Source: SIG440 sp045648175 (GTDB taxonomy: Bacteria > Bacillota > Clostridia > Monoglobales > Monoglobaceae). Taken from it: a DNA stretch of 23,950 nt. The notes under the pieces were generated by a model. It was not told the origin of the DNA and made no database searches. It saw only the letters and a list, made by a program, of their open reading frames with translations. The position numbers and the translations under genes are program-made. Where the stretch lies: positions 1 through 23,950 of the forward strand of contig JAZRNN010000045.1 of the NCBI GenBank assembly GCA_045648175.1, written 5' to 3'. Below are positions 1 through 8,123 of this stretch, in pieces. How positions within the stretch are numbered: position 1 is the first letter of the stretch; each line of letters starts with the position of its first letter.

Positions 1-318
1 CAGAACTGCGTGATGTTCAACCGCCGTTGTAATAATGTGATTGCCCTTTGCCTTGTTTGCGTGGGCAACGCCACGGATTGCCCAGTTATCGGATTCCGTG
101 CCCGAACCTGTGAAGAAAATCTCTTTCACGTCAGCACCGATTGCCTTTGCAACCTGTTCACGGGCAAGGCTGATTGCCTTTTTAGTCTCCCGACCTTCAG
201 CATAAACTGTTGATGCATTACCGAAATTCTCGGTGAAATAAGGAATCATTGCATCAAGCACTTCACGCCTTACGGGAGTTGTTGCCGAATGGTCAACATA
301 AACTCTTTTTATATCCAT
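1..318 (-). CDS. Cysteine desulfurase, N-terminal part (runs off the window)
   Basis: The reading frame opens at an ATG at 318 and stays open to the window edge, giving 106 residues of the N-terminus. The protein starts MDIKRVYVDHSATTPV, the standard opening of NifS/IscS-type PLP-dependent cysteine desulfurases. It continues with FGNAST, then FTGSGTESDNWAI (the TSGGTE-like PLP-phosphate loop) and TTAVEHHAVL, where the conserved His of EHHAVL stacks on PLP. These enzymes take sulfur from cysteine for Fe-S cluster assembly or tRNA thiolation in the cytoplasm. The catalytic Lys and active-site Cys lie beyond the window. A ribosome site (AGGTAGG) precedes the ATG. The gene lies 51 bases downstream of rnhA on the same strand with no hairpin between, so co-transcription is likely. 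Family assignment is firm; the subclass is not. Confidence 0.93.
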   Translation of the reverse strand, partial: MDIKRVYVDHSATTPVRREVLDAMIPYFTENFGNASTVYAEGRETKKAISLAREQVAKAIGADVKEIFFTGSGTESDNWAIRGVAHANKAKGNHIITTAVEHHAVL

Positions 319-369
319 AAAATCCTACCTTTCTCTTCGGAGTGAAATCTATGAAAAGTAGATACTCCA

Positions 370-816
370 TCATTTAAATTGTTGTGACTGGGAAACTGCC
401 AGTCTGTCGCATTTTTCGTTTTCGGGGTGACCTGCGTGACCCTTTACCCAAACAAGCTCCACCTGATGTATATCAAGCAGATTAAGAATTTTTTCCCAAA
501 GGTCGGGGTTTAAAGCAGGCTCGCGACGGTTTCGCATCCAGCCGTTTTCACGCCATTTTACAGCCCAGCCAAGTTCTATTGCGTCAATAAGATACTTTGA
601 ATCGCTGTAAAGCCTTACCCGACAAGGCTCTTTTAAAGCCTCAAGTCCCACAATTGCGGCAGTAAGCTCCATACGATTATTTGTTGTCTCGGGCTCGCCG
701 CCCGAAAGTTCCTTTACCGCATCGCCGTATTTCAGAATAACTCCATACCCTCCGGGGCCCGGATTTCCGCTGCAGGCACCGTCGGTAAAAATCTCAACAA
801 GCTTAAGCTCACCCAT
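370..816 (-). CDS. rnhA: Ribonuclease HI
   Basis: A complete 148-residue type 1 RNase H, the usual length for the bacterial enzyme, which cleaves the RNA strand of RNA-DNA hybrids in the cytoplasm. The Asp-Glu-Asp-Asp metal site is visible: D12 in the IFTDGACSGNPGPGGYG motif, E50 in NRMELTAAI, D72 in YSDSKYLIDAI and D137 in the CDRLA motif. The mobile histidine H127 is in VKGHAGHPENEK. The basic WRENGWMRNR stretch matches the handle region that binds the hybrid. A GGGG-containing ribosome site lies about 8 bases before the ATG at 816. It is probably the first gene of a transcript that continues into the cysteine desulfurase gene. Confidence 0.97.
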   Translation of the reverse strand: MGELKLVEIFTDGACSGNPGPGGYGVILKYGDAVKELSGGEPETTNNRMELTAAIVGLEALKEPCRVRLYSDSKYLIDAIELGWAVKWRENGWMRNRREPALNPDLWEKILNLLDIHQVELVWVKGHAGHPENEKCDRLAVSQSQQFK

Positions 817-929
817 AGGTTTACCCCTTTTGATTCATTACTTGAATGCATTTTGACATTCAAAGTATATTGTAACACATTATTCAAAAAAAATCTACCC
901 ATAATTCACAATTTTTGCAAAATTATTAT

Positions 930-958
930 TTGACAAATTTCTTGTGAAACTATATAAT
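930..958 (+). promoter_or_regulatory. Sigma-A promoter of the ABC-F gene
   Basis: TTGACA at 930-935 and TATAAT at 953-958 are separated by exactly 17 bases, a perfect consensus sigma-A promoter. Transcription should begin near 965. This rules out the in-frame ATG at 957, which lies inside the -10 box, as the translation start of the following gene. Confidence 0.93.
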
Positions 959-992
959 GTTGAAAGCAAATATTAAATACAGGAGAAAACAA

Positions 993-2546
993 ATGAGCAT
1001 ACTAAATGCAGAAAATATAACACACAGTTTTGGTGGCAGACAGATATTAGAGGACGCCAGTTTTCGCTTGCTGAAGGGCGAGCATATTGGTTTAATCGGT
1101 GCCAACGGCGAAGGTAAATCTACTTTTTTGAAAATCATTACAGGCGAACTTCAGCCCGACAGCGGTACGGTTGAATGGTGCCGTCATATTACTTATGGCT
1201 ATCTTGACCAGTACTCCTCACTTGGCAAGGGCAAAACCATTATGGATGTTCTTCGCGATGCCTTTTCGCACCTGAGCAAACTTGAAGAGGAAATGATATC
1301 AATTTATGACAAAATGGCAGATGCCACCGATGATGAAATTGCAAAAATGATGGAAGATGTTGGCGAAATGCAGGAAATTTTAGACTCATCGGGCTATTAT
1401 ACCATTGACACCAAAATTTCGGAATATGCCAACGGTCTTGGTCTTGGGGAAATCGGTCTTGACAAAGACGTATCCCAGCTCAGCGGCGGTCAGCGTGCCA
1501 AGGTATTGCTTGCAAAAGTTCTTCTTGAAAATCCTATGATTTTGATTTTGGACGAGCCTACCAACTTTCTTGACGAAAACCACATAAATTGGCTTACCAA
1601 CTTTTTGCAAAATTATGAGAATGCGTTTATTTTGGTTTCACACGATATGCCATTCCTTACCAATGTAACCAACGTGATTTATCATCTTGAAAATACCATT
1701 CTCACACGATACAAGGGCACATACGACGACTTTTTAAGAATGTATGATTTGCAAAAACAACAGCTTGAGCAGGCATACAAAAAGCAACAGAAAAAGATTG
1801 CCGACCTTGAAGTTTTTGTTGCAAAAAACAAGGCACGAGCCGCAACAGCAACTTTGGCAAGGTCACGTCAGAAAGAGCTTGACAAAATGGACAGAATCAG
1901 TCTTGCCCCCGAAAAAACAAAGCCCACCTTTAACTTCAGGTGCGACCGTGCACCCGGCAGAATAGTAATCTCAGCCAAGGGGCTTATTATCGGCTATGAC
2001 TCGCCACTTACTAAAAAAATTAATTTGCAGATTGAACGAAATCAAAAAATTGCCATAAAAGGTGTAAACGGTTTGGGGAAATCAACACTTCTTAAAACCC
2101 TGCTTGGAATTATCCCACCGATAGAAGGCGAAATCGAGCACGACCAGTTTATGAACGTAGGCTATTTCGAGCAGGAAGAAAGTGCATCAGATAAAACCGC
2201 ACTTCAGGAATTTTGGGACGAATTCCCATATCTTACCAATGCCGAGGCACGTGCCGCCCTTGCAAAATGCGGTCTTACCACCGAGCATATCACCTCGCAG
2301 ATGAAGGTGCTGTCAGGCGGCGAAAATGCAAAGGTGCGCCTTTGCAAAATTATGCAAAGCCCCGCAAACCTGCTTGTCCTTGACGAACCTACCAACCACC
2401 TTGACATTGCCGCCAAGGCAGAGCTTGCAAAAGCAGTTAAGGAATTTAAAGGAACAGTTTTACTCGTCAGCCACGAGCCTGAATTTTACAGCGATGTGTG
2501 CAGTGATATCTGGGATGTATCCGACTGGAGCACCAAAATAATTTAA
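993..2546 (+). CDS. ABC-F family ATPase (ribosome-associated, EttA/YbiT/Vga-type)
   Basis: A 517-residue protein with two ABC ATPase domains and no membrane segments, the layout of ABC-F proteins, which bind the ribosomal E site and act as translation factors or antibiotic-resistance (target protection) factors. Domain 1 has Walker A GANGEGKST (about 36-44), signature LSGGQ (163-167) and Walker B LILDEPTNFLD. Domain 2 has GVNGLGKST (357-365), LSGGE (440-444) and LLVLDEPTNHLD. Between them, residues about 250-320 form a charged helical linker rich in Lys and Gln (the P-site tRNA interaction motif region). The start at 993 is chosen because AGGAG precedes it and the longer in-frame start lies in the promoter. 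Whether it is a housekeeping factor or a resistance factor cannot be told from sequence reading alone. It is monocistronic, followed by a strong terminator. Confidence 0.95.
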   Translation: MSILNAENITHSFGGRQILEDASFRLLKGEHIGLIGANGEGKSTFLKIITGELQPDSGTVEWCRHITYGYLDQYSSLGKGKTIMDVLRDAFSHLSKLEEEMISIYDKMADATDDEIAKMMEDVGEMQEILDSSGYYTIDTKISEYANGLGLGEIGLDKDVSQLSGGQRAKVLLAKVLLENPMILILDEPTNFLDENHINWLTNFLQNYENAFILVSHDMPFLTNVTNVIYHLENTILTRYKGTYDDFLRMYDLQKQQLEQAYKKQQKKIADLEVFVAKNKARAATATLARSRQKELDKMDRISLAPEKTKPTFNFRCDRAPGRIVISAKGLIIGYDSPLTKKINLQIERNQKIAIKGVNGLGKSTLLKTLLGIIPPIEGEIEHDQFMNVGYFEQEESASDKTALQEFWDEFPYLTNAEARAALAKCGLTTEHITSQMKVLSGGENAKVRLCKIMQSPANLLVLDEPTNHLDIAAKAELAKAVKEFKGTVLLVSHEPEFYSDVCSDIWDVSDWSTKII

Positions 2547-2556
2547 GCAATTAATG

Positions 2557-2589
2557 AAAATAACCCGAGGACAATCCTCGGGTTATTTT
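2557..2589 (+). terminator. Rho-independent terminator of the ABC-F gene
   Basis: A perfect 15-bp stem (2557-2571 with 2575-2589) around a CAA loop. The stem is GC-rich in the middle and ends in TTTTC on the plus strand. It starts 10 bases after the ABC-F stop codon. Confidence 0.92.
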
Positions 2590-2630
2590 CGTTGTTTTGC
2601 GTTGAGGCGTCGCAACTTTTTGTATTGTAC

Positions 2631-2657
2631 AAAAAAAGTGCACAGCAAACTGTGCAC
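2631..2657 (-). terminator. Second, distal terminator for the minus-strand SLH gene
   Basis: The stem GTGCACAG/CTGTGCAC (2638-2645 with 2650-2657) has a 4-base loop and is followed on the minus strand by seven T (2637-2631). It lies behind the hairpin at 2708-2741, giving the SLH gene two tandem terminators. Confidence 0.85.
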
Positions 2658-2707
2658 CGAAAAATGCACAATACTTTAATTTGTTGAGACGCAAATTGAA
2701 TAAATCA

Positions 2708-2741
2708 TTTACAGGGAGCGGATAAATCCGCTCCCTGTAAA
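2708..2741 (-). terminator. Proximal terminator of the minus-strand SLH gene
   Basis: A perfect 15-bp stem (2708-2722 with 2727-2741) around a 4-base loop, with the GC-rich core CAGGGAGCGGA. It begins about 15 bases past the stop codon of the gene ending at 2756. The tail on the minus strand is AT-rich rather than a pure T-run. Confidence 0.88.
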
Positions 2742-2755
2742 CAAATCAATCTATT

Positions 2756-5731
2756 TTATCTTACAATTACGATTTCAGATACTCTGTCCTCGAAAATCTT
2801 GATAAATACTCTTACTTCATTACCTTCTTCAAATACTTCAATATCACCTGCTGTTACAACAGATACGTTACCAGTTTTTCGCTGTGAGTTATATTCATAA
2901 ACGCTTGCACCTGCTGTTGAGTAGTTCTGAACTGTGCCGTTTACACTTACGTTCACCGAATCCGCAAATTTCTTTGTTACGCGACCGTAAACCAATGTTA
3001 AATCTGTGCCGACTGTTCTTGTGAATTCTGTCGCCTTTGCATCACGGTCAAAGAGAAGAGTAATCTGGTCAACCTCACCCTGAGCATTTGTGCTGTACTG
3101 GAAGATATCACCCTGTTCAAGTCTTGCAGAATCACCCTTTACAAATACATTCTTATCTGTTGAACGAAGCTCAACCCGCTTTGAACTTTCAAGACCGTAA
3201 ACAATGTCAATTGCGTCATAGTCTTCATTCTGAGCCTCTGCAATTTCGTCTACCAGAACGATAGGCGATTTTGCCTCGGTAATACCTGTTGAGCTTGTTA
3301 CGATTATAGCACCTGCAGTAAAGTCTTCCTGAAGGTCATAAACTATAATATCATAAGGTGTGTTGTTTGCAAACATTGTGTTGTTTCTTACAGCATATCT
3401 TGTTGTGTCAGTACCCGCTTCTGCAGGGATATCAAACACTACTGTATTTGCTGTAACTCTTACATTACCCAGCATTCCTGATGCACTCTTATACACCTGG
3501 TCGGCTGCAGCTAAGTTCTTTGTAAATACGCCCTTATTTACGGCACCTGTACCAGTTTTATCAACTGCGATATCAAGACCCGTAAGTCTTCCTGCAGAGT
3601 TCACCTCATAGGTTATAAGCTGAGGTGTCACGGCACCGTCCTTACCAAACTGCGCAAGTGCCTCGGTTGGTGTAAGACCATAGGTGTTGTTTACTCGAAT
3701 CTTAGAAGCACCGTCATAAACCCTGGTTTCACCCTGTGCGGTGAAAATCTTGAACTGAATTGTCTCGTCAATAGTGCCTGTTATTGCAGCATTTGTCAAA
3801 TATCCGTAGGCACCGCGAATTGCCGCACCTGTTGATGTTGCTGTCTGGTCTACTGCTGCAACATTACCCTCAACATCAAGATAGAATCTTCCTTCATCTC
3901 TCAGATTAATTTCATTAGGATAGTTCGCAGCCTTTTTATAGATTGTAGCTGAATCATTAATCTTAAATCCGTCATTTGTTATCTGTGTTACACGTCCAAG
4001 AACGCTCTCAGTTGAAACATAAGCCTTGATAAGCTGCTTATCCTGGCTGACTGTATAAGAGATTACATTCCATTCAACCAAATCCTTAGGCTGAATTTCT
4101 ACTCCGTCCTTTACAAGTGTAAACATAACATCTGTATTTTCGGGATCAAGAAGCAGCGAACCGTTGTTATACTTATCTGTTACTCTGCCTGTAACTGTTG
4201 ACACTGTTTCTACAACGAGGTTTGTAAAGTTGTTTACAAATACAATGTCATATACATTGTTCACGTCTGTATCCAGCAGAATCATATTACCTGTTGCGGG
4301 TTTAAGCTGTTCATTTGAAAGTGTTGCAATATATTTTCCGTTGTAAATATACACAGGCTCTGCAACAATACTTGCTGTCTTTGCATTCTGGTCGTTGGTG
4401 TTTGCTCTCCAATAAGTTACTGTTTTGTTTGCTCCTGTATCACCTGTTACCGAAACGATGTCTCTTGAATTAATTGTCAATACATTGTTTTTACTGTCCT
4501 GAGGTCTTACAAGAATAAGAGTTTTTTCATCGGAAGTTGAGTCAACCCTTGCATAATATACAACATTATAACCAAGATACTGTCTTGCCATTGTGTCGCC
4601 TTCAACAAAGGTGTTGTTATTTATCATTATGCGGTCTTCTGCGGTTGTGCTTCCGCCTGTGAGGGTTGTTTCGCTTGTACCTGTAATCTGTCCGTAAGCC
4701 TTTTCAACATTAAGTCTGTCATAAAGCAAGGTTTTATCAACAACTTCATACACAACGTTGCTACCAAAGCCTGTCTGCTCCATAAGGTTTACTGTAAGGG
4801 CATTAAGCACCAACTGTGCTACGTCGCCTCTTTTTGCTGCTGTAGCCCCTGCTGCTGTAATACCTTTCAGAAGCTGATTTTCTGATGCAACTGCCATAAA
4901 ACCTGCAGGATATCCGCCACGGTCTTTTGCCACTGGCTCATAACCTAAAGCTCTTACAACAATTGTAACCGCTTCCTGAAGGAGTACGGGGTCATCAGGA
5001 CGGAATGTTCCCACATCGTCACCAATAACCATTCCCTGCTGTTGCGCAACATTAATTGCGCCGTTTGCCCAGTGATTTGGCGCCACATCGGGGAATCTGG
5101 TTGGAGTGTTTGCAGCGTTTGCAAGGTCTTCAAGACCTACCGAATATACTGCAACCTTTGCCATTTCTGAACGCAAAATATTGTCATTAGGACGGAATGC
5201 GCCATCTTCTGCATCACCTACCATAATACCCAAAGCACCAAGAACCTCAGCGGCCTCTTCATACTTTGTGCCCTGAATGTCGGGTGGGAGAGCAACTCTT
5301 CGGCTGCTGTATCTTGAAAGTGCCGTGTCCTCGCTTAGCTCATCGTTCATCATTGCATTGTGCTTTGTCTTATTCTGTTCAACGATTGCCTCGCTGTTAT
5401 CCATTGTCCGTGTTGCACGGGGCATTGCTGACTGTGCATCTGCACCCTGTGCTGCGGTTTGTCCCTGTGTGTTCTGTCCATCAGCACTCTGTGCTGAGTT
5501 CTGTCCGTTTGTCGTTTGTTGCTGTGTCTGTCCCTGTGCTGCATTGCCGCCCGGTGCACTGCCGGAAGCTTTACCGGTACCGCCCGCTGCAGCATTTTCT
5601 GCGGCATTATCAAGCATCTCAGCTGTTTCACCTGATGCCAGACGCATATCCGCATTTGCAGCAAAAACATTTATGCCCAATGTGAAAATCATGACGAATG
5701 CCACAAATAAAGCAATAAATTTTTTTGACAT
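2756..5731 (-). CDS. Large SLH-domain S-layer-type surface protein
   Basis: A 991-residue secreted protein. Residues 1-25 are a Sec signal peptide (hydrophobic FIALFVAFVMIFTLGINVFA). Residues about 45-105 are a low-complexity Gly/Gln/Ala/Asn stretch. Three S-layer-homology repeats follow at about 155-202, 212-265 and 272-318; the first two carry the AFRPND- and TFRPDD-type motifs and the third is degenerate. SLH trimers normally bind pyruvylated secondary cell-wall polymer. The remaining ~670 residues are beta-rich with no family I recognise. The size suggests an S-layer or major coat protein rather than an enzyme, since no catalytic motif was seen. AGGAGG precedes the ATG by 8 bases. It is divergent from the second SLH gene and followed by two terminators, consistent with a strongly expressed single gene. 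Confidence 0.93.
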   Translation of the reverse strand: MSKKFIALFVAFVMIFTLGINVFAANADMRLASGETAEMLDNAAENAAAGGTGKASGSAPGGNAAQGQTQQQTTNGQNSAQSADGQNTQGQTAAQGADAQSAMPRATRTMDNSEAIVEQNKTKHNAMMNDELSEDTALSRYSSRRVALPPDIQGTKYEEAAEVLGALGIMVGDAEDGAFRPNDNILRSEMAKVAVYSVGLEDLANAANTPTRFPDVAPNHWANGAINVAQQQGMVIGDDVGTFRPDDPVLLQEAVTIVVRALGYEPVAKDRGGYPAGFMAVASENQLLKGITAAGATAAKRGDVAQLVLNALTVNLMEQTGFGSNVVYEVVDKTLLYDRLNVEKAYGQITGTSETTLTGGSTTAEDRIMINNNTFVEGDTMARQYLGYNVVYYARVDSTSDEKTLILVRPQDSKNNVLTINSRDIVSVTGDTGANKTVTYWRANTNDQNAKTASIVAEPVYIYNGKYIATLSNEQLKPATGNMILLDTDVNNVYDIVFVNNFTNLVVETVSTVTGRVTDKYNNGSLLLDPENTDVMFTLVKDGVEIQPKDLVEWNVISYTVSQDKQLIKAYVSTESVLGRVTQITNDGFKINDSATIYKKAANYPNEINLRDEGRFYLDVEGNVAAVDQTATSTGAAIRGAYGYLTNAAITGTIDETIQFKIFTAQGETRVYDGASKIRVNNTYGLTPTEALAQFGKDGAVTPQLITYEVNSAGRLTGLDIAVDKTGTGAVNKGVFTKNLAAADQVYKSASGMLGNVRVTANTVVFDIPAEAGTDTTRYAVRNNTMFANNTPYDIIVYDLQEDFTAGAIIVTSSTGITEAKSPIVLVDEIAEAQNEDYDAIDIVYGLESSKRVELRSTDKNVFVKGDSARLEQGDIFQYSTNAQGEVDQITLLFDRDAKATEFTRTVGTDLTLVYGRVTKKFADSVNVSVNGTVQNYSTAGASVYEYNSQRKTGNVSVVTAGDIEVFEEGNEVRVFIKIFEDRVSEIVIVR

Positions 5732-5895
5732 TTTTATTCCTCCTTATTTAAATTTGAAAATGTTTCGTGTTTATTGTGCGTCGATAAAAAGAATTTACAA
5801 CACCAACTTTTTGGCTCAATTAGCAAATAATTACGCTTTACTGAAATTTTAATAATTTTGTAACAAATATTTAAAAAATTTTTCCTTAAATATAG

Positions 5896-5924
5896 TTGAA
5901 ATATATAAAAAAGTGTGTTAGAAT
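5896..5924 (+). promoter_or_regulatory. Promoter of the plus-strand SLH gene
   Basis: TTGAAA at 5896-5901 and TAGAAT at 5919-5924 are 17 bases apart, followed by a ~60-base AT-rich leader before the start codon at 5992. The same 260-base divergent region must also hold the promoter of the minus-strand SLH gene, for which I found no convincing pair of boxes. Confidence 0.78.
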
Positions 5925-5991
5925 AATAATGTAAAATACTATATGTTGTATAATTATTAATTTTTTACATAAAACAAAGGGGGAACAACCA

Positions 5992-7818
5992 ATGATTAAC
6001 AAAAAAATACTGAGCATAATTCTTTGTATAGTATTTTTGCTCTCCACTGTGTCTGTGTCTGCGCTGACTTTTTCTGACGTAGAAAACGACCCGACAGTTG
6101 AATGGGCAAAACCCTACATCAACGCTATGGCAGATGCGGGTTATCTTAAAGGTTATGAAGACGGAACCTTTAAGCCCAACAATACAATTTCAAAAACCGA
6201 GGCTCTTATTCTTCTTGCAAGAATGATTGGCGTAAACAATGACAGCTTTGCTGACTCCTTGGAATACGCTCTTGAAGAAAACGAAGGTGTTCTTAAAAAA
6301 TATTCAACAAACTACAAAAACGAGGTTTCTTTCCTTCTTTATGCAGGTGTTCTTAAAGCATCAGAGCTTGATACATACATCTCTTCTGCAAACAAGAACT
6401 CAGCTCTCTTAAGATACGAGGCTGCAATTCTTCTCACCAAGCTCCTTGGTGCTGAGGAAGAAGTTCAGGGTAATGCCTTTGTTTCATCATCATATGCAGA
6501 TACTGTTGAAATTCCTGATTCTGCACGTGCATATGTTGAATATGTTAAGGATGCAGGCATTATGCAGGGTATGGGCAACAACGCACAGGGTAAGCCGGAA
6601 TTCTGGCCCAACACTGCAGTTACCCGTTCACAGATGGCAAAGATGCTTTACAGCCTTATTGATATTCTTGATCTATCTGTACAGACAGGTGTTGTTGTTG
6701 CGGTTGACGATTTTGAAGAAACCGTTACCATATCTATTGACGGCAACGATATAGTAAACCCCGTTGAAAAAAATACAAAATTCAAAATCAACGGCGAGGA
6801 CGTTGCTCTTGATGATTTAAGCAAAGGTATGCACGTTAAAATTACTCACCTTGCAGGCAAGGTTAAAATGATTGAAAACAACGTGACAATTGATGACGCT
6901 GTAATCTACGGTCTTGTTTCAGGTACACGCGATTCCGGCGGAACAAAAACTGTTACCATCGCTGATGCCAACGACAAATCAATTGTTGAAACATATGTTC
7001 TCAGCAAGGATGCAAAGGTTAAAGTTAACGGTGCAGTTGACCTGTTCAGCAAGGTTAAAAACAACAACTATGTTGCACTGACAATTGTTGACGGCGAGGT
7101 TACAACCCTTGAAGTTATCGATAAAAGCAGTACCGCAGGCGGCACACTTATTTCTGTTGATGCATCGGGTGAATATACTGCACTCACCGTCAAAGACGCA
7201 ACATCAGGCGAAAAGGCTAAATACGAAATTTCTGCCGACGGTGTTCAGGTTTCACGCAACAACCTTGAAAGCAAGCTTTCAGATTTGATGAACGGCGACA
7301 CCGTTTCATTGAGACTTACTTATGGTAAGGTTACAAAGATTTCTGCAAGCAGCAAAAATTACTCATTCTCGGGTAACATTAACTATATTACACACACCAC
7401 ATCCGGCACAGTGCTTGGTATCGAAGTTGACCGCAAGGTGACAGAATACAAGGTTAACAAAACTGTTAAAATTGTTATTGATTCAACCGAGGAGGGAACA
7501 GTTTTCGACCTTCGTCCCGGCTCTGACGTGAAGCTTGGTCTGCAGAGCAACGAAATTATCTCGGTTGAAGCCGCAGGCTCAGTTGCAAAGTCACAGCTTA
7601 CCGGTATTGTCAAGAGCGTCAATAGCACATATGGTCTTATGATTGTTGAAGAAAACGGTACAGAATATAACGTATTTGTAAACGGTAACACCAAGATTAT
7701 CGACAGTGCAACCGGCAGAACTGTAGTTCTTAAATCTGTAGAAAAAGGCAAGTCAGTTACTGTTACCGGTTCAAATGCATCAGGCGTTCTAGAAGCAAGC
7801 GTTATCGTAATTCAGTAA
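5992..7818 (+). CDS. SLH-domain surface protein
   Basis: A 608-residue secreted protein. The signal peptide is about residues 1-24, ending VSVSA. Three SLH repeats follow: about 27-80 (with KGYEDGTFKPNN and ISKTEALILLARMIG), about 105-153, and about 168-222 (with EFWPNTAVTRSQMAKMLY). The rest (about 230-608) is beta-rich and looks internally repetitive: segments of 60-90 residues each contain a VKVNG/FKINGE-like turn and a VxxLEV-type strand. No enzyme motif is visible, so a structural cell-wall-bound role is likely. AAAGGGGG lies about 8 bases before the ATG. It has the same overall plan as the divergent neighbour but little obvious identity beyond the SLH part. Confidence 0.93.
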   Translation: MINKKILSIILCIVFLLSTVSVSALTFSDVENDPTVEWAKPYINAMADAGYLKGYEDGTFKPNNTISKTEALILLARMIGVNNDSFADSLEYALEENEGVLKKYSTNYKNEVSFLLYAGVLKASELDTYISSANKNSALLRYEAAILLTKLLGAEEEVQGNAFVSSSYADTVEIPDSARAYVEYVKDAGIMQGMGNNAQGKPEFWPNTAVTRSQMAKMLYSLIDILDLSVQTGVVVAVDDFEETVTISIDGNDIVNPVEKNTKFKINGEDVALDDLSKGMHVKITHLAGKVKMIENNVTIDDAVIYGLVSGTRDSGGTKTVTIADANDKSIVETYVLSKDAKVKVNGAVDLFSKVKNNNYVALTIVDGEVTTLEVIDKSSTAGGTLISVDASGEYTALTVKDATSGEKAKYEISADGVQVSRNNLESKLSDLMNGDTVSLRLTYGKVTKISASSKNYSFSGNINYITHTTSGTVLGIEVDRKVTEYKVNKTVKIVIDSTEEGTVFDLRPGSDVKLGLQSNEIISVEAAGSVAKSQLTGIVKSVNSTYGLMIVEENGTEYNVFVNGNTKIIDSATGRTVVLKSVEKGKSVTVTGSNASGVLEASVIVIQ

Positions 7819-7910
7819 ATTGGGATGTTAAAATAGTCTGGACCGCAAAAATACCAGAAATTTTCAAACACAAAATATTAAATTGGTATAAACCTATTTT
7901 AAACAATGTT

Positions 7911-7940
7911 GAAAACCGCATACTTTTGTATGCGGTTTTC
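7911..7940 (+). terminator. Terminator after the plus-strand SLH gene
   Basis: A perfect 13-bp stem (7911-7923 with 7928-7940) around TTTT; the right arm ends in GGTTTTC and CTGCTTTTTATTG follows. It lies 92 bases after the stop at 7818; that 92-base stretch holds no gene I can see. Confidence 0.85.
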
Positions 7941-7966
7941 CTGCTTTTTATTGTCTTTTTGCTACG

Positions 7967-8040
7967 CACAAATCTCGCCGCTCGGTGTACCCAAGTACAC
8001 CTTCGGGTACCCCAAAGCCACTGCTTTGGCTCGATTTGTG
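7967..8040. repeat. Structured intergenic element with branched hairpins
   Basis: An outer stem (CACAAATC at 7967-7974 pairs with GATTTGTG at 8033-8040) encloses two perfect 7-bp hairpins: GGTGTAC/GTACACC at 7984-8001 and CCAAAGC/GCTTTGG at 8012-8029. This looks like a folded intergenic repeat or small RNA rather than a gene. It sits between two terminators (7911-7940 and 8073-8106). An open frame that crosses it on the minus strand has no ribosome site and arises from the repeat itself. Confidence 0.5.
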
Positions 8041-8072
8041 TGTTCCAAATCAATTTTAACTATCCCAAAAAC

Positions 8073-8106
8073 AACAGTGGGCTGATTTTTTAATCAGCCC
8101 ACTGTT
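8073..8106 (-). terminator. Terminator of the DUF4432 gene
   Basis: A perfect 15-bp stem (8073-8087 with 8092-8106) around TTTT, with GTTTTTG following on the minus strand. It lies 17 bases downstream of the stop codon of the gene ending at 8124. Confidence 0.88.
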
Positions 8107-8123
8107 ATATTCTATGTATTTTT

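Noticed and set aside
957..992. Earlier ATG in frame with the ABC-F gene, adding 12 residues.
   Set aside because: It lies inside the consensus -10 box (953-958), so it cannot be in the transcript; the ATG at 993 has an AGGAG site.
5266..5852. Long open frames opposite the N-terminus of the 991-residue SLH gene.
   Set aside because: They are antisense shadows caused by the Gln/Gly/Ala-rich stretch; Cys/Val/Leu-rich low-complexity translation without ribosome sites.
7802..8053. 83-codon open frame on the minus strand.
   Set aside because: It crosses the end of the SLH gene, a terminator and the structured repeat; no ribosome site and no protein-like composition.
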